Assembly (NCBI RefSeq): GCF_051020975.1
Contig: NC_135035.1
Span: 2,418,001-2,482,000 of the forward strand
Origin: Osmia lignaria lignaria
Taxonomy: Eukaryota; Arthropoda; Insecta; Hymenoptera; Megachilidae
Direction: 5' to 3'
DNA: 64,000 nucleotides
This document shows positions 10,570 through 25,241 of the stretch, piece after piece. A model generated the notes under the pieces. The model ran no database searches, was not told the DNA's origin, and saw only the letters and a list, made by a program, of their open reading frames with translations. The translations under genes were made by a program, and so were the position numbers. Position 1 is the stretch's first letter. Each line of letters starts with the position of its first letter.

Positions 10570-13500
10570 ACGTCCCACAGATCAATGTACCTACATTTAG
10601 TAACAATATCCTTAGTACTATATCCACATTACACATAATGTAATATACTGATTCCTTCCCACAGATCAATGTACATTTAACAACATCATTCGTACTATAT
10701 CTACACGAGGTATAATGTAATATAGTGATTACATCCCCCAGATCAATGTACATATAACAACAACATCATTCATACTATATCTACATTGGATATAATGTAA
10801 TATACTGATCCCTTCCCAAAGGTCAATGTACATATAATAGCATAATCGTTATTACTATATCTACATTAGGTATAATGTAATGTATTAACTACATCCTACA
10901 GATCATTGTACATTTAATAACATCATTCATGCTATAGCTAAATTGGATATAATGTAATATACTGATCCTTTCCCACAGATCAAGGTAGCTACATTTAATA
11001 ACATTATCATTAATACTATATCTACATGAGATATAATGTTATATACTAATCCCTGCCCACAGATCAATGTATATTTAATAGCGATATCATTATTACTATA
11101 TCTACATTAGATATAATGTTATATACTGATCCCTGCCCACAGTTCAATGTACCTATACTTAATAACAATATCATTAGTACTATATCCACATCATATATAA
11201 TGTAATATACCGATTCCTTCCCACAGATCAACGTAGATTTAATAACAACATCATTCATACTATATCAACACTAGGTATAATGTAATATAGTGATTACATC
11301 CCACAGATCAAGGTACATTTAATAACAACATCATTCATACTATATCTACATTGGATATAATGTATTATACTGATCCCTTCCCACAGATCAAGGTGCCTAC
11401 ATTTAGTAACAATATCATTATTGCTATATCCTCATTAAATATAATGTAATATACTAATCCCTGCCCACAGATCAATGTATATTTAGTAGCGATATCATTA
11501 TTACTATATCTACATTGGATATAATGTAATATACTGAACCCTCCCCACAGATCAATGTACCTACATTTAACAACAATATCATTAGTACTACGTCCACATT
11601 GCATATAATGTAATATACTGATTCCTTGCCACAGATCAGTGTACATTTAATAACAACATCATTCATTACATATCTATTTTGGGTACAATGTAATATAGTG
11701 ATTACATCCCACAGATCAATGTACATGTAATATCGATATCATTATTACTATATCTACATTAGATATAATGTAATATACTGATCCCTGCCCATAGTTCAAT
11801 GTACCGATATTTAATAACAATATCATTAGTACTATATCCACATCACATATAATGTAATATACTGATCCCTTCCCACAGATCAATGTACAGTTAGTAACAC
11901 CATCATTCATACTATATCTACACTGGATATAATACAATATACGGATTCCTCCCCACAGATCAATGTACATTTTATAACATCATTCATACTATATCTACAT
12001 TGGATATAATGTAATATACTGATCCCTTCCCATACGTCAATGTACATATAATAGCAAAATCGTTATTACTATATCTACATTAGGTATAATGTAATATACT
12101 GATCCCTGCTCACAGATCAATGTACCTATATTTAATAACAATATCCTTAGTACTATATCCACATTACACATAATGTAATATACTGATCCCTTCCCACAGA
12201 TCAAGGTGCCTACATTTAGTAACAATATCATTATTACTATATCTACATTAGATATAATGTAATATACTGATCCCTGCCCACCGGTCAATGTACATTTAAT
12301 AACAACATCGTTCATACTATATCCACATTAGGTATAATGTAATATAGTGATTACGTCTCACAGATCAATGTACCTACATTTAATAACAATATCCTTAGTA
12401 CTATATCCACATTACACATAATGTAATATACTGATTCCTTCCCACAGATCAATGTACATTTAACAACAACATCATTCATACTATATCTACAATGGATATA
12501 ATGTAATATACTGATCCCTGCCCATAGTTCAATGTACCTATATTTAATAACAATATCATTAGTACTATATCCACATCACATATAATGTAATATACTGATT
12601 CCTTCTCACAGATCAATGTACATTTAATAACAACATTATTCATACTATATCTACACTAGGTAGAATGTAACATAGTGATTACATCCCACAGATCAATGTA
12701 CACTTAAAAACAACATCATTCATACTATAACTACATTGGATATAATGTAATATACTGATCCCTTCCCACAGATCAAGGTATCTACATTTAATAACAATAT
12801 CATTATTACTATATCTACACTAGATATAATGCAATATACGGATTCCTTCCCACAGATCAATGTACATTTAATAACAACATCATTCATACTATATCTGCAT
12901 TGGATATAACGTAATATACTGATCCCTTCCCACAGGTCAATGTACATACAATAGCAAAATCGTTATTACTATATCCACATTAGGTATAATGTAATGTATT
13001 TACTACATCCAACAGATCATTGTACATTTAATAACATCATTCATGCTATAGCTAAATTGGATATAATGTAATATACTCACCCCTTCCCACAGATCAAGGT
13101 ACCTACATTTAATAACAATATCATTATTACTACATCTACATTAGATATAAAGTAATATACTGATCCCTGCCCACAGTTCAATGTACCCTTATTTAATAAT
13201 AATATCATTAGTACTATATCCACATCATATATAATGTAATATACTGATTCCTTCCCACAGATCAATGTACATTAACAACAACATCATTCATGCTATAGCT
13301 AAATTGGATATAATGTAATATACTGATCCCTGCCCACAGATCAATGTACCTACATTTAATAACAATATCATTAGTACTATATCTACATTAGATATAATGT
13401 AATATACTGATCCCTGCCCACCGGTCAATGTACATTTAATAACAACATCGTTCATACTATATCCACATTAGGTATAATGTAATATAGTGATTACGTCCCA

Positions 13501-16433
13501 CAGATCAATGTACCTACATTTAATAACAATATCCTTAGTAGTATATCCACATTACACATAATGTAATATACTGATTCCTTCCCGCAGATCAATGTACATT
13601 TAACAACAACATCATTCGTACTATATCTACATTGGATATAATGTAATATACTGATCCCTTCCCACAGATCAATGTACCTACATTTAATAACAATATCCTT
13701 AGTACTATATCCACATTACACATAATGTAATATACTGATTCCTTCCCACAGAACAATGTACATTTAATAACCCCATCATTCATACTATATCTACACGAGG
13801 TATAATGTAATATAGTGATTACATCCCCCAGATCAATGTACATATAACAACAACATCATTCATACTATATCTACATTGGATATAATGTAATATACTTATC
13901 CCTTCCCACAGGTCAATGTACATATAATAGCATAATCGTTATTACTATATCTACATTAGGTATAATGTAATGTGTTAACTACATCCTACAGATCATTGTA
14001 CATTTAATATCATCATTCATGCTATAGCTAAATTGGATATAATGTAATATACTGATTCCTTCCCACAGATCAATGTACATTTAATAACAACACTATTCAT
14101 ACTATATCTACACTAGGTATAATGTAACGTGGTGATTACATCCCACAGATCAATGTACATTTAATAATATCATTCATACTATAACTACATTGGATATAAT
14201 GTAATATACTGATCCCTTCCCACAGATCAATGTACCTACATTTAATAACAATATCCTTAGTACTATATCCACATTACACATAATGTAATATACTGATTCC
14301 TTCCCACAGATCAATGTACATTTAACAACAACATCATTCGTACTATATCTACATTGGATATAAGGTAATATACTGATCCCTTCCCACAGATCAATGTACC
14401 TACATTTAATAACAATATCCTTAGTACTATATCCACATTACACATAATGTAATATACTGATTCCTTCCCACAGAACAATGTACATTTAATAACGCCATCA
14501 TTCATACTATATCTACACGAGGTATAATGTAATATAGTGATTACATCCCACAGATCAATGTACATGTAACAACAACATCATTCATACTATATCTACATTG
14601 GATATAATGTAATATACTCACCCCTTCCCACAGATCAAGGTACCTACATTTAATAACAATATCATTATTACTACATCTACATTAGATATAAAGTAATATA
14701 CTGATCCCTGCCCACAGTTCAATGTACCTATATTTAATAATAATATCATTAGTACTATATCCACATCATATATAATGTAATATACTGATTCCTTCCCACA
14801 GATCAATGTACATTAACAACAACATCATTCACGCTATAGCTAAATTGGATATAATGTAATATACTGATCCCTGCCCACCGGTCAATGTACATTTAATAAC
14901 AACATCGTTCATACTATATCCACATTAGGTATAATGTAATATAGTGATTACGTCCCACAGATCAATGTACCTACATTTAATAACAATATCCTTAGTACTA
15001 TACCCACATTACACATAATGTAATATACTGATTCCTTCCCACAGATCAATGTACATTTAACAACAACATCATTCATACTATATCTACAATGGATATAATG
15101 TAATATACTGATCCCTGCCCATAGTTCAATGTACCTATATTTAATAACAAAATCATTAGTACTATATCCACATCACATATAATGTAATATACTGATTCCT
15201 TCCCGCAGATCAATGTACATTTAATAACAACATTATTCATACCATATCTACATTGGGTATAATGTAACATAGTGATTACATCCCACAGATCAATGTACAC
15301 TTAAAAACAACATCATTCATACTATAACTACATTGGATATAATGTAATATACTGATCCCTTCCCACAGATCAAGGTATCTACATTTAATAACAACATCAT
15401 TATTACTATATCTACACTAGATATAATGCAATATACGGATTCCTTCCCACATATCGATGTACATTTAATAACAACATCATTCATACTATATCTGCATTGG
15501 ATATAATGTAATATACTGATCCCTGCCCACCGGTCAATGTACATTTAATAACAACATCGTTCATACTATATCCACATTAGGTATAATGTAACATAGTGAT
15601 TACGTCCCACAGATCAATGTACCTACATTTAATAACAATATCCGTAGTACTATATCCACATTACACATAATGTAATATACTGATTCCTTCCCACAGATCA
15701 ATGTACATTGAACAACAACATCATTCATACTATATCTACAATGGATATAATGTAATATACTGATCCCTTCCCACAGATCAATGTACCTACATTTAATAAC
15801 AATATCCTTAGTACTGTATCCACATTACACATAATGTAATATACTGATTCCTTCCCACAGATCAATGTACATTTAATAACAACATTATTCATACTATATC
15901 TACACTAGGGATAATGTAACATAGTGATTACATCCCGCAGATCAATGTACACTTAATAACAACATCATTCATACTATAACTACATTGGATATAATGTAAT
16001 ATACTGATCCCTTCCCACAGATTAAGGTATCTACATTTAATAACAATATCATTATTACTATATCTACACTAGATATGATGCAATATACGGATTCCTTCCC
16101 ACAGATCAATGTACATTTAATAACAACATCATTCATACTATATCTGCGTTGGATATAATGTAATATACTGATCCCTTCCCACAGGTCAATGTACATACAA
16201 TAGCAAAATCGTTATTACTATATCTACATTAGGTATAATGTAATGTATTTACTACATCCTACAGATCATTGTACATTTAATAACATCATTCATGCTATAG
16301 CTAAATTGGATATAATGTAATATACTCACCCCTTCCCACAGATCAAGGTACCTACATTTAATAACAATATCATTATTACTACATCTACATTAGATATAAA
16401 GTAATATACTGATCCCTGCCCACAGTTCAATGT
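10568..16433 (+). repeat. Founder-type segment of the 6,733-bp higher-order repeat
   Basis: This segment corresponds to 43,152-49,017, the first 5,866 bp of the 6,733-bp unit that is tandemly repeated at the right of the window. Here it is a single copy that continues into the CGATAT block instead of the 867-bp piece closing the right-hand unit. That makes it the likely pre-amplification arrangement (inference). It contains only satellite monomers, including the shortened CATTAACAACAAC and CATTTAATAACATC forms. Confidence 0.82.
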
Positions 16434-17148
16434 ACCTATATTTAATAATAATATCACTAGTACTATATCCACATCATATATAATGTAATATACTGATTCC
16501 TTCCCACAGATCAATGTACATTAACAACAACATCATTCATGCTATAGCTAAATTGGATATAATGTAATATACCGATTCCTTCCCACAGATCAACGTAGAT
16601 TTAATAACACCATCATTCATACTATATCTACACGAGGTATAATGTAATATAGTGATTACGTCCCACAGATCAATGTACCTACATTTAATAACAATATCCT
16701 TAGTACTATATCCACATTACACATAATGCAATATACTGATTCATTCCCACAGATCAATATACCTTTAATAACCATATCATTAGTACTATATCTACATTCG
16801 ATATATTGTAATATAGTGATTCATTCCCACAGATCAATGTGCCTTTAATAACAATATCATTAGCACTACATCTACATTCGATATAATGTAATATAGTGAT
16901 CCATTCCCACAGACCAATGCACCTTTAATAACAATATGATTAGCACTATATCTACATTCGATATAACGTAATATGCAGATTCATTCCCACAGATATGTAT
17001 ATATAATAACCATATCATTAGTACCATACCTACATTCGATATAATGTAATATACTGATGGATTCCCACAAATCAATGCACCTTTCATAACAATATCATTA
17101 GCACTATATCTACATTCGACATAATGTAATATACTGATTCATTCCCAC

Positions 17149-17279
17149 TGATCAATGTACATTTAATAACAACATCATTAGTAGTATATCTACATTACAT
17201 ACGTAATGTACAGTTAATAACAATATTATTATCACCATATCTACATTAGATATAATGTAATATACTGATTGATCCCCAA
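17149..17279 (+). repeat. Fused short dimer, 131 bp, with strong palindrome at the joint
   Basis: Two monomers occupy 131 bp, so 29 bp are missing relative to 160. At the joint, TACATTACATACGTAATGTA gives 8-bp inverted arms around a 4-bp centre, a stronger dyad than in normal monomers. The C-rich tail of the first monomer is absent. Confidence 0.88.
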
Positions 17280-17835
17280 AGATCAATGTACATTTCATAA
17301 CAATATCATTAGTACTAAATCTACATTCGATATAATGTAATATACTGATTCATTCCCACAGATCAATATATTTAATAACCATATCAGTAGTACTATATCT
17401 ACATTCGATATAATGAAATATACTGATTCATTCCCACAGATCAATGTATCTTTAATAACAATATCATTAGCACTATATCTACATTCGATATAATGTAATA
17501 TACTGATTCATTCCCGCAGATCAATGTGCCTTTAATAACAATATCATTAGCACTATATCTACATTCGATATAATGTAATATACGGATTCATTCCCACAGA
17601 CCAATGCACCATTAATAACAATATCATTAGCACTATATCTACATTCGATATAACGTAATATACTGATTCATTCCCACAGATATGTACATATAATAACCAT
17701 ATCATAAGTACCATACCTACATTCGATATAATGTAATATACTGATGGATTGCCACAGATCAATGCACCTTTCATAACAATATCATTAGCACTATATCTAC
17801 ATTCGATATAATTTCATATACAGATTCATTCCCAC

Positions 17836-17966
17836 TGATCAATGTACATTTAATAACAATATCATTAGTAGTATATCTACGTTACATACGTAATGTACAA
17901 TTAATAACAATATCGTTATTACCATATCTACATTAGATATAATGTAATATACTGATTCATTCCCAC
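17836..17966 (+). repeat. Fused short dimer, 131 bp
   Basis: It has the same structure as the dimer at 17,149 and the same 29-bp loss; the joint reads ACGTTACATACGTAATGTAC. One arm base differs (GTTAC instead of ATTAC), so the palindrome is slightly weaker. Confidence 0.87.
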
Positions 17967-18284
17967 AGATCAATATACCTTTAATAACCATATCATTAGT
18001 ACTATATCTATATTCGATATATTGTAATATAGTGATTCATTCCCACAGAGCAATGTGCCTTTAATAACAATATCGTTAGCACTACATCTACATTCGATAT
18101 AATGTAATATAGTGATCCATTCCCACAGACCAATGCACCTTTAATAACAATATCATTAGCACTATATCTACATTCGATATAACGTAATATGCAGATTCAT
18201 TCCCACAGATATGTATATATAATAACCATATCATTAGTACCATACCTACATTCGATATAATGTAATATACCGATGGATTCCCAC

Positions 18285-18415
18285 AGATCAATGTACATTT
18301 AATAACCATATCATTAGTACCATATCTACATTAGATATGTAATGTACATTTAATAACAATATCATTATTACTATATCTACATTAGGTATAATGTCATATA
18401 CTGATCCCTGCCCAC
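18285..18415 (+). repeat. Fused short dimer, 131 bp, at the edge of the CGATAT block
   Basis: The joint reads TTAGATATGTAATGTACATT. The second half already carries the ordinary GATCCCTGCCCAC tail, so this dimer marks the return from the CGATAT subfamily to normal monomers. Confidence 0.87.
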
Positions 18416-21400
18416 AGATCAATGTACCTACATTTAATAACAATATCCTTAGTACTATATCCACATCACACATAATGTAATATACTGATTCCTTCCCACA
18501 GAACAATGTACATTTAATAACCCCATCATTCATACTATATCTACACGAGGTATAATGTAATATAGTGATTACATCCCCCAGATCAATGTACATATAACAA
18601 CAACATCATTCATACTATATCTACATTGGATATAATGTAATATACTGATCCCTTCCCACAGGTCAATGTACATATAATAGTATAATTGTTATTACTATAT
18701 CTACATTAGGTATAATGTAATGTATTTACTACATCCTACAGATCATTGTACATTTAATAACATTATTCATGCTATAGCTAAATTGGCTATAATGTAATAT
18801 ACTCACCCCTTCCCACAGATCAAGGTACCTACATTTAATAACAATATCATTATTACTACATCTACATTAGATATAAAGTAATATACTGATCCCTGCCCAC
18901 AGTTCAATGTACCTATATTTAATAATAATATCATTAGTACTATATCCACATCATATATAATGTAATATACTTATTCCTTCCCACAGATCAATGTACATTA
19001 ACAACAACATCATTCATGCTATAGCTAAATTGGATATAATGTAATATACTGATCCCTGCCCACCGGTCAATGTACATTTAATAACAACATCGTTCATACT
19101 ATATCCACATTAGGTATAATGTAATATAGTGATTACGTCCCACAGATCAATGTACCTACATTTAATAACAATATCCTTAGTACTATACCCACATTACACA
19201 TAATGTAATATACTGATTCCTTCCCACAGATCAATGTACATTTAACAACAACATCATTCATACTATATCTACAATGGATATAATGTAATATACTGATCCC
19301 TGCCCATAGTTCAATGTACCTATATTTAATAACAACATCATTATTACTATATCTACACTAGATATAATGCAATATACGGATTCCTTCCCACAGATCAATG
19401 TACATTTAATAACAACATCATTCATACTATATCTGCATTGGATATAATGTAATATACTGATCCCTTCCCACAGGTCAATGTACATACAATAGCAAAATCG
19501 TTATTACTATATCTACATTAGGTATAATGTAATGTATTTACTACATCCTACAGATCATTGTACATTTAATAAGATCATTCATGCTATAGCTAAATTGGAT
19601 ATAATGTAATATACTCACCCCTTCCCACAGATCAAGGTACCTACATTTAATAACAATATCATTATTACTACATCTACATTAGATATAATGCAATATACGG
19701 ATTCCTTCCCACAGATCAATGTACATTTAATAACAACATCATTCATACTATAACTACATTGGATATAATGAAATATACTGATCCCTCCCCTCAGATCAAT
19801 GTACATTTTATAACAACATCATTCATACTATATCTACATTGGATATAATGTAATATACTGATCCCTTCCCATACGTCAATGTACATATAATAGCAAAATC
19901 GTTATTACTATATCTACATTAGGTATAATGTAATATACTGATCCCTGCCCACAGATCAATGTACCTACATTTAATAACAATATCATTAGTACTACGTCCA
20001 CATTACATATAATGTAGTATACTGATTCCTTCTCACAGATCAGTGTAGATTTAATAACAACATCCTTCATACTATATCAACACTAGGTATAATGTAATAT
20101 ACTGATCCCTTCCCACAGACCAAGGTGCCTACATTTAGTAACAACATCATTCATACTATATCTACATTGGATATAATGTAATATCCTGATCCCTGCCCAC
20201 CGGTCAATGTACATTTAATAACAACATCGTTCATACTATATCCACATTAGGTATAATGTAATATAGTGATTACGTCCCACAGATCAATGTACCTACATTT
20301 AATAACATTATCATTAATACTATATCTACATGAGACATAATGATATATACTAATCCCTGCCCACAGATCAATGTATATTTAATAGCGATATCATTATTAC
20401 TATATCTACATTAGATATAATGTTATATACTGATCCCTGCCCACAGTTCAATGTTCCTATACTTAATAACAATATCATTAGTACTATATCCACATCATAT
20501 ATAATGTAATATACTGATTCCTTCCCACAGATCAACGTAGATTTAATAACAACATCATTCACACAATATCAACACTAGGTATAATGTAATATAGTGATTA
20601 CATCCCACAGATCAATGTACATATAACAACAACATCATTCATACTATATCTACATTGGATATAATGTAATATACTTATCCCTTCCCACAGGTCAATGTAC
20701 ATATAATAGCATAATCGTTATTACTATATCTACATTAGGTATAATGTAATGTATTAACTACATCCTACAGATCATTGTACATTTAATATCATCATTCATG
20801 CTATAGCTAAATTGGATATAATGTAATATACTGATTCCTTCCCACAGATCAATGTACATTTAATAACAACACTATTCATACTATATCTACACTAGGTATA
20901 ATGTAACGTGGTGATTACATCCCACAGATCAATGTACATTTAATAATATCATTCATACTATAACTACATTGGATATAATGTAATATACTGATCCCTTCCC
21001 ACAGATCAAGGTATCTACATTTAATAACAATATCATTATTACTATATCTGCACTAGATATAATGCAATATACGGATTCCTTCCCACAGATCAATGTACAT
21101 TTAATAACAACATCATTCATACTATAACTATATTGGATATAATGTAATATACTGATCCCTTCCCACAGATCAATGTACCTACATTTAATAACAATATCAT
21201 TAGTACTACGTCCACATTACATATAATGTAGTATACTGATTCCTTCACTCAGATCAGTGTAGATTTAATAACAACATCCTTCATACTATATCAACACTAG
21301 GTATAATGTAATATACTGATCCCTTCCCACAGACCAAGGTGCCTACATTTAGTGACAATATCATTATTACTATATCTACATTAGATATAATGTAATATAC

Positions 21401-21596
21401 TGATCCCTGCCCACCGGTCAATGTACATTTAATAACAACATCGTTCATACTATATCCACATTAGGTATAATGTAATACAGTGATTACGTCCCACAGATCA
21501 ATGTACCTAAATTTAACAACAATATCCTTAGTACTATATCCACATTACACATAATGTAATATACTGATTCCTTCCCACAGATCAATGTACCTACAT
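18416..21596 (+). repeat. Ordinary monomers completing 7,275-bp unit copy 1
   Basis: This stretch contains only satellite monomers. Parts resemble 7,312-8,001 (offset 12,561 to 19,873-20,562). A monomer near 20,341 reads GACATAATGATATATAC, a local variant that recurs at 27,616 and 31,752. No gene is present. Confidence 0.85.
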
Positions 21597-24423
21597 TTAA
21601 TAACAACATCATTCGTACTATATCTACATTGGATATAAGGTAATATACTGATCCCTTCCCACAGATCAATGTACCTACATTTAATAACAATATCCTTAGT
21701 ACTATATCCACATTACACATAATGTAATATACTGATTCCTTCCCACAGAACAATGTACATTTAATAACGCCATCATTCATACTATATCTACACGAGGTAT
21801 AATGTAATATAGTGATTACATCCCACAGATCAATGTACATGTAACAACAACATCATTCATACTATATCTACATTGGATATAATGTAATATACTCACCCCT
21901 TCCCACAGATCAAGGTACCTACATTTAATAACAATATCATTATTACTACATCTACATTAGATATAAAGTAATATACTGATCCCTGCCCACAGTTCAATGT
22001 ACCTATATTTAATAATAATATCATTAGTACTATATCCACATCATATATAATGTAATATACTGATTCCTTCCCACAGATCAATGTACATTAACAACAACAT
22101 CATTCACGCTATAGCTAAATTGGATATAATGTAATATACTGATCCCTGCCCACCGGTCAATGTACATTTAATAACAACATCGTTCATACTATATCCACAT
22201 TAGGTATAATGTAATATAGTGATTACGTCCCACAGATCAATGTACCTACATTTAATAACAATATCCTTAGTACTATACCCACATTACACATAATGTAATA
22301 TACTGATTCCTTCCCACAGATCAATGTACATTTAACAACAACATCATTCATACTATATCTACAATGGATATAATGTAATATACTGATCCCTGCCCATAGT
22401 TCAATGTACCTATATTTAATAACAAAATCATTAGTACTATATCCACATCACATATAATGTAATATACTGATTCCTTCCCGCAGATCAATGTACATTTAAT
22501 AACAACATTATTCATACCATATCTACATTGGGTATAATGTAACATAGTGATTACATCCCACAGATCAATGTACACTTAAAAACAACATCATTCATACTAT
22601 AACTACATTGGATATAATGTAATATACTGATCCCTTCCCACAGATCAAGGTATCTACATTTAATAACAACATCATTATTACTATATCTACACTAGATATA
22701 ATGCAATATACGGATTCCTTCCCACATATCGATGTACATTTAATAACAACATCATTCATACTATATCTGCATTGGATATAATGTAATATACTGATCCCTG
22801 CCCACCGGTCAATGTACATTTAATAACAACATCGTTCATACTATATCCACATTAGGTATAATGTAACATAGTGATTACGTCCCACAGATCAATGTACCTA
22901 CATTTAATAACAATATCCGTAGTACTATATCCACATTACACATAATGTAATATACTGATTCCTTCCCACAGATCAATGTACATTGAACAACAACATCATT
23001 CATACTATATCTACAATGGATATAATGTAATATACTGATCCCTTCCCACAGATCAATGTACCTACATTTAATAACAATATCCTTAGTACTGTATCCACAT
23101 TACACATAATGTAATATACTGATTCCTTCCCACAGATCAATGTACATTTAATAACAACATTATTCATACTATATCTACACTAGGGATAATGTAACATAGT
23201 GATTACATCCCGCAGATCAATGTACACTTAATAACAACATCATTCATACTATAACTACATTGGATATAATGTAATATACTGATCCCTTCCCACAGATTAA
23301 GGTATCTACATTTAATAACAATATCATTATTACTATATCTACACTAGATATGATGCAATATACGGATTCCTTCCCACAGATCAATGTACATTTAATAACA
23401 ACATCATTCATACTATATCTGCGTTGGATATAATGTAATATACTGATCCCTTCCCACAGGTCAATGTACATACAATAGCAAAATCGTTATTACTATATCT
23501 ACATTAGGTATAATGTAATGTATTTACTACATCCTACAGATCATTGTACATTTAATAACATCATTCATGCTATAGCTAAATTGGATATAATGTAATATAC
23601 TCACCCCTTCCCACAGATCAAGGTACCTACATTTAATAACAATATCATTATTACTACATCTACATTAGATATAAAGTAATATACTGATCCCTGCCCACAG
23701 TTCAATGTACCTATATTTAATAATAATATCACTAGTACTATATCCACATCATATATAATGTAATATACTGATTCCTTCCCACAGATCAATGTACATTAAC
23801 AACAACATCATTCATGCTATAGCTAAATTGGATATAATGTAATATACCGATTCCTTCCCACAGATCAACGTAGATTTAATAACACCATCATTCATACTAT
23901 ATCTACACGAGGTATAATGTAATATAGTGATTACGTCCCACAGATCAATGTACCTACATTTAATAACAATATCCTTAGTACTATATCCACATTACACATA
24001 ATGCAATATACTGATTCATTCCCACAGATCAATATACCTTTAATAACCATATCATTAGTACTATATCTACATTCGATATATTGTAATATAGTGATTCATT
24101 CCCACAGATCAATGTGCCTTTAATAACAATATCATTAGCACTACATCTACATTCGATATAATGTAATATAGTGATCCATTCCCACAGACCAATGCACCTT
24201 TAATAACAATATGATTAGCACTATATCTACATTCGATATAACGTAATATGCAGATTCATTCCCACAGATATGTATATATAATAACCATATCATTAGTACC
24301 ATACCTACATTCGATATAATGTAATATACTGATGGATTCCCACAAATCAATGCACCTTTCATAACAATATCATTAGCACTATATCTACATTCGACATAAT
24401 GTAATATACTGATTCATTCCCAC

Positions 24424-24554
24424 TGATCAATGTACATTTAATAACAACATCATTAGTAGTATATCTACATTACATACGTAATGTACAGTTAATAACAATA
24501 TTATTATCACCATATCTACATTAGATATAATGTAATATACTGATTGATCCCCAA
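24424..24554 (+). repeat. Fused short dimer, 131 bp (copy of 17,149)
   Basis: Its sequence and joint palindrome TACATTACATACGTAATGTA agree with the dimer 7,275 bp upstream. Confidence 0.87.
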
Positions 24555-25110
24555 AGATCAATGTACATTTCATAACAATATCATTAGTACTAAATCTACA
24601 TTCGATATAATGTAATATACTGATTCATTCCCACAGATCAATATATTTAATAACCATATCAGTAGTACTATATCTACATTCGATATAATGAAATATACTG
24701 ATTCATTCCCACAGATCAATGTATCTTTAATAACAATATCATTAGCACTATATCTACATTCGATATAATGTAATATACTGATTCATTCCCGCAGATCAAT
24801 GTGCCTTTAATAACAATATCATTAGCACTATATCTACATTCGATATAATGTAATATACGGATTCATTCCCACAGACCAATGCACCATTAATAACAATATC
24901 ATTAGCACTATATCTACATTCGATATAACGTAATATACTGATTCATTCCCACAGATATGTACATATAATAACCATATCATAAGTACCATACCTACATTCG
25001 ATATAATGTAATATACTGATGGATTGCCACAGATCAATGCACCTTTCATAACAATATCATTAGCACTATATCTACATTCGATATAATTTCATATACAGAT
25101 TCATTCCCAC

Positions 25111-25241
25111 TGATCAATGTACATTTAATAACAATATCATTAGTAGTATATCTACGTTACATACGTAATGTACAATTAATAACAATATCGTTATTACCAT
25201 ATCTACATTAGATATAATGTAATATACTGATTCATTCCCAC
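25111..25241 (+). repeat. Fused short dimer, 131 bp (copy of 17,836)
   Basis: It shows the same joint and the same weakened arm as its partner 7,275 bp upstream. Confidence 0.86.

Larger units (their letters stand above)
1199..16433 (+). repeat. Left copy of a >15-kb segment repeated 32,584 bp downstream
   Basis: The segment aligns without a net indel to 33,783-49,017; every landmark I compared keeps the offset 32,584. By eye I found six single-base differences: positions 1,501, 1,782, 2,430, 4,003, 7,308 and 9,509 (not exhaustive). The left edge lies between about 1,174 and 1,199. The right edge lies between about 16,433, where differences begin, and 16,572, where the alignment is lost. It contains the 332-bp and 328-bp tetramer duplications and the block that later became the 6,733-bp unit. 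Confidence 0.93.
16751..18284 (+). repeat. CGATAT divergent monomer block, copy 1
   Basis: Monomers here carry CTACATTCGATATAATG cores, GATTCATTCCCAC tails and CCTTTAATAAC in place of the usual palindrome arm. Most are 80 bp (for example 16,751-16,830, 16,831-16,910 and 16,911-16,990). One 78-bp form starts AGATATGTATATA at 16,991, and another AGATATGTACATATA form lies near 17,677. Within this block the first palindrome is mostly lost while the second dyad persists. The block is flanked on both sides by ordinary monomers. Confidence 0.9.
14322..21596 (+). repeat. 7,275-bp higher-order unit, copy 1
   Basis: It is directly followed by a second copy at offset 7,275. I found no difference between the two in any stretch I compared, including the CGATAT block and its odd fused dimers. 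The left edge lies at about 14,322-14,326, judged from where the partner copy changes from ACATTTAACAAC to ACCTACATTTAATAAC. It contains only satellite monomers. Confidence 0.92.

Noticed and set aside
16751..18284. CGATAT block as an inserted transposon
   Set aside because: It is made of monomers of the same family in the same register and orientation. I see no terminal repeats, target-site duplication or coding capacity.
21484..21840. Many minus-strand open frames of 61-118 codons, this one the longest, encoding a repeated 28-residue hydrophobic pattern
   Set aside because: They are translations of the satellite. 84-bp monomers keep the minus frame open (28 codons), 80-bp monomers break it, and the + strand has stops in every monomer. 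The frames overlap, start and stop at monomer joints, and lack any codon-level conservation I can see. Not annotated as genes.
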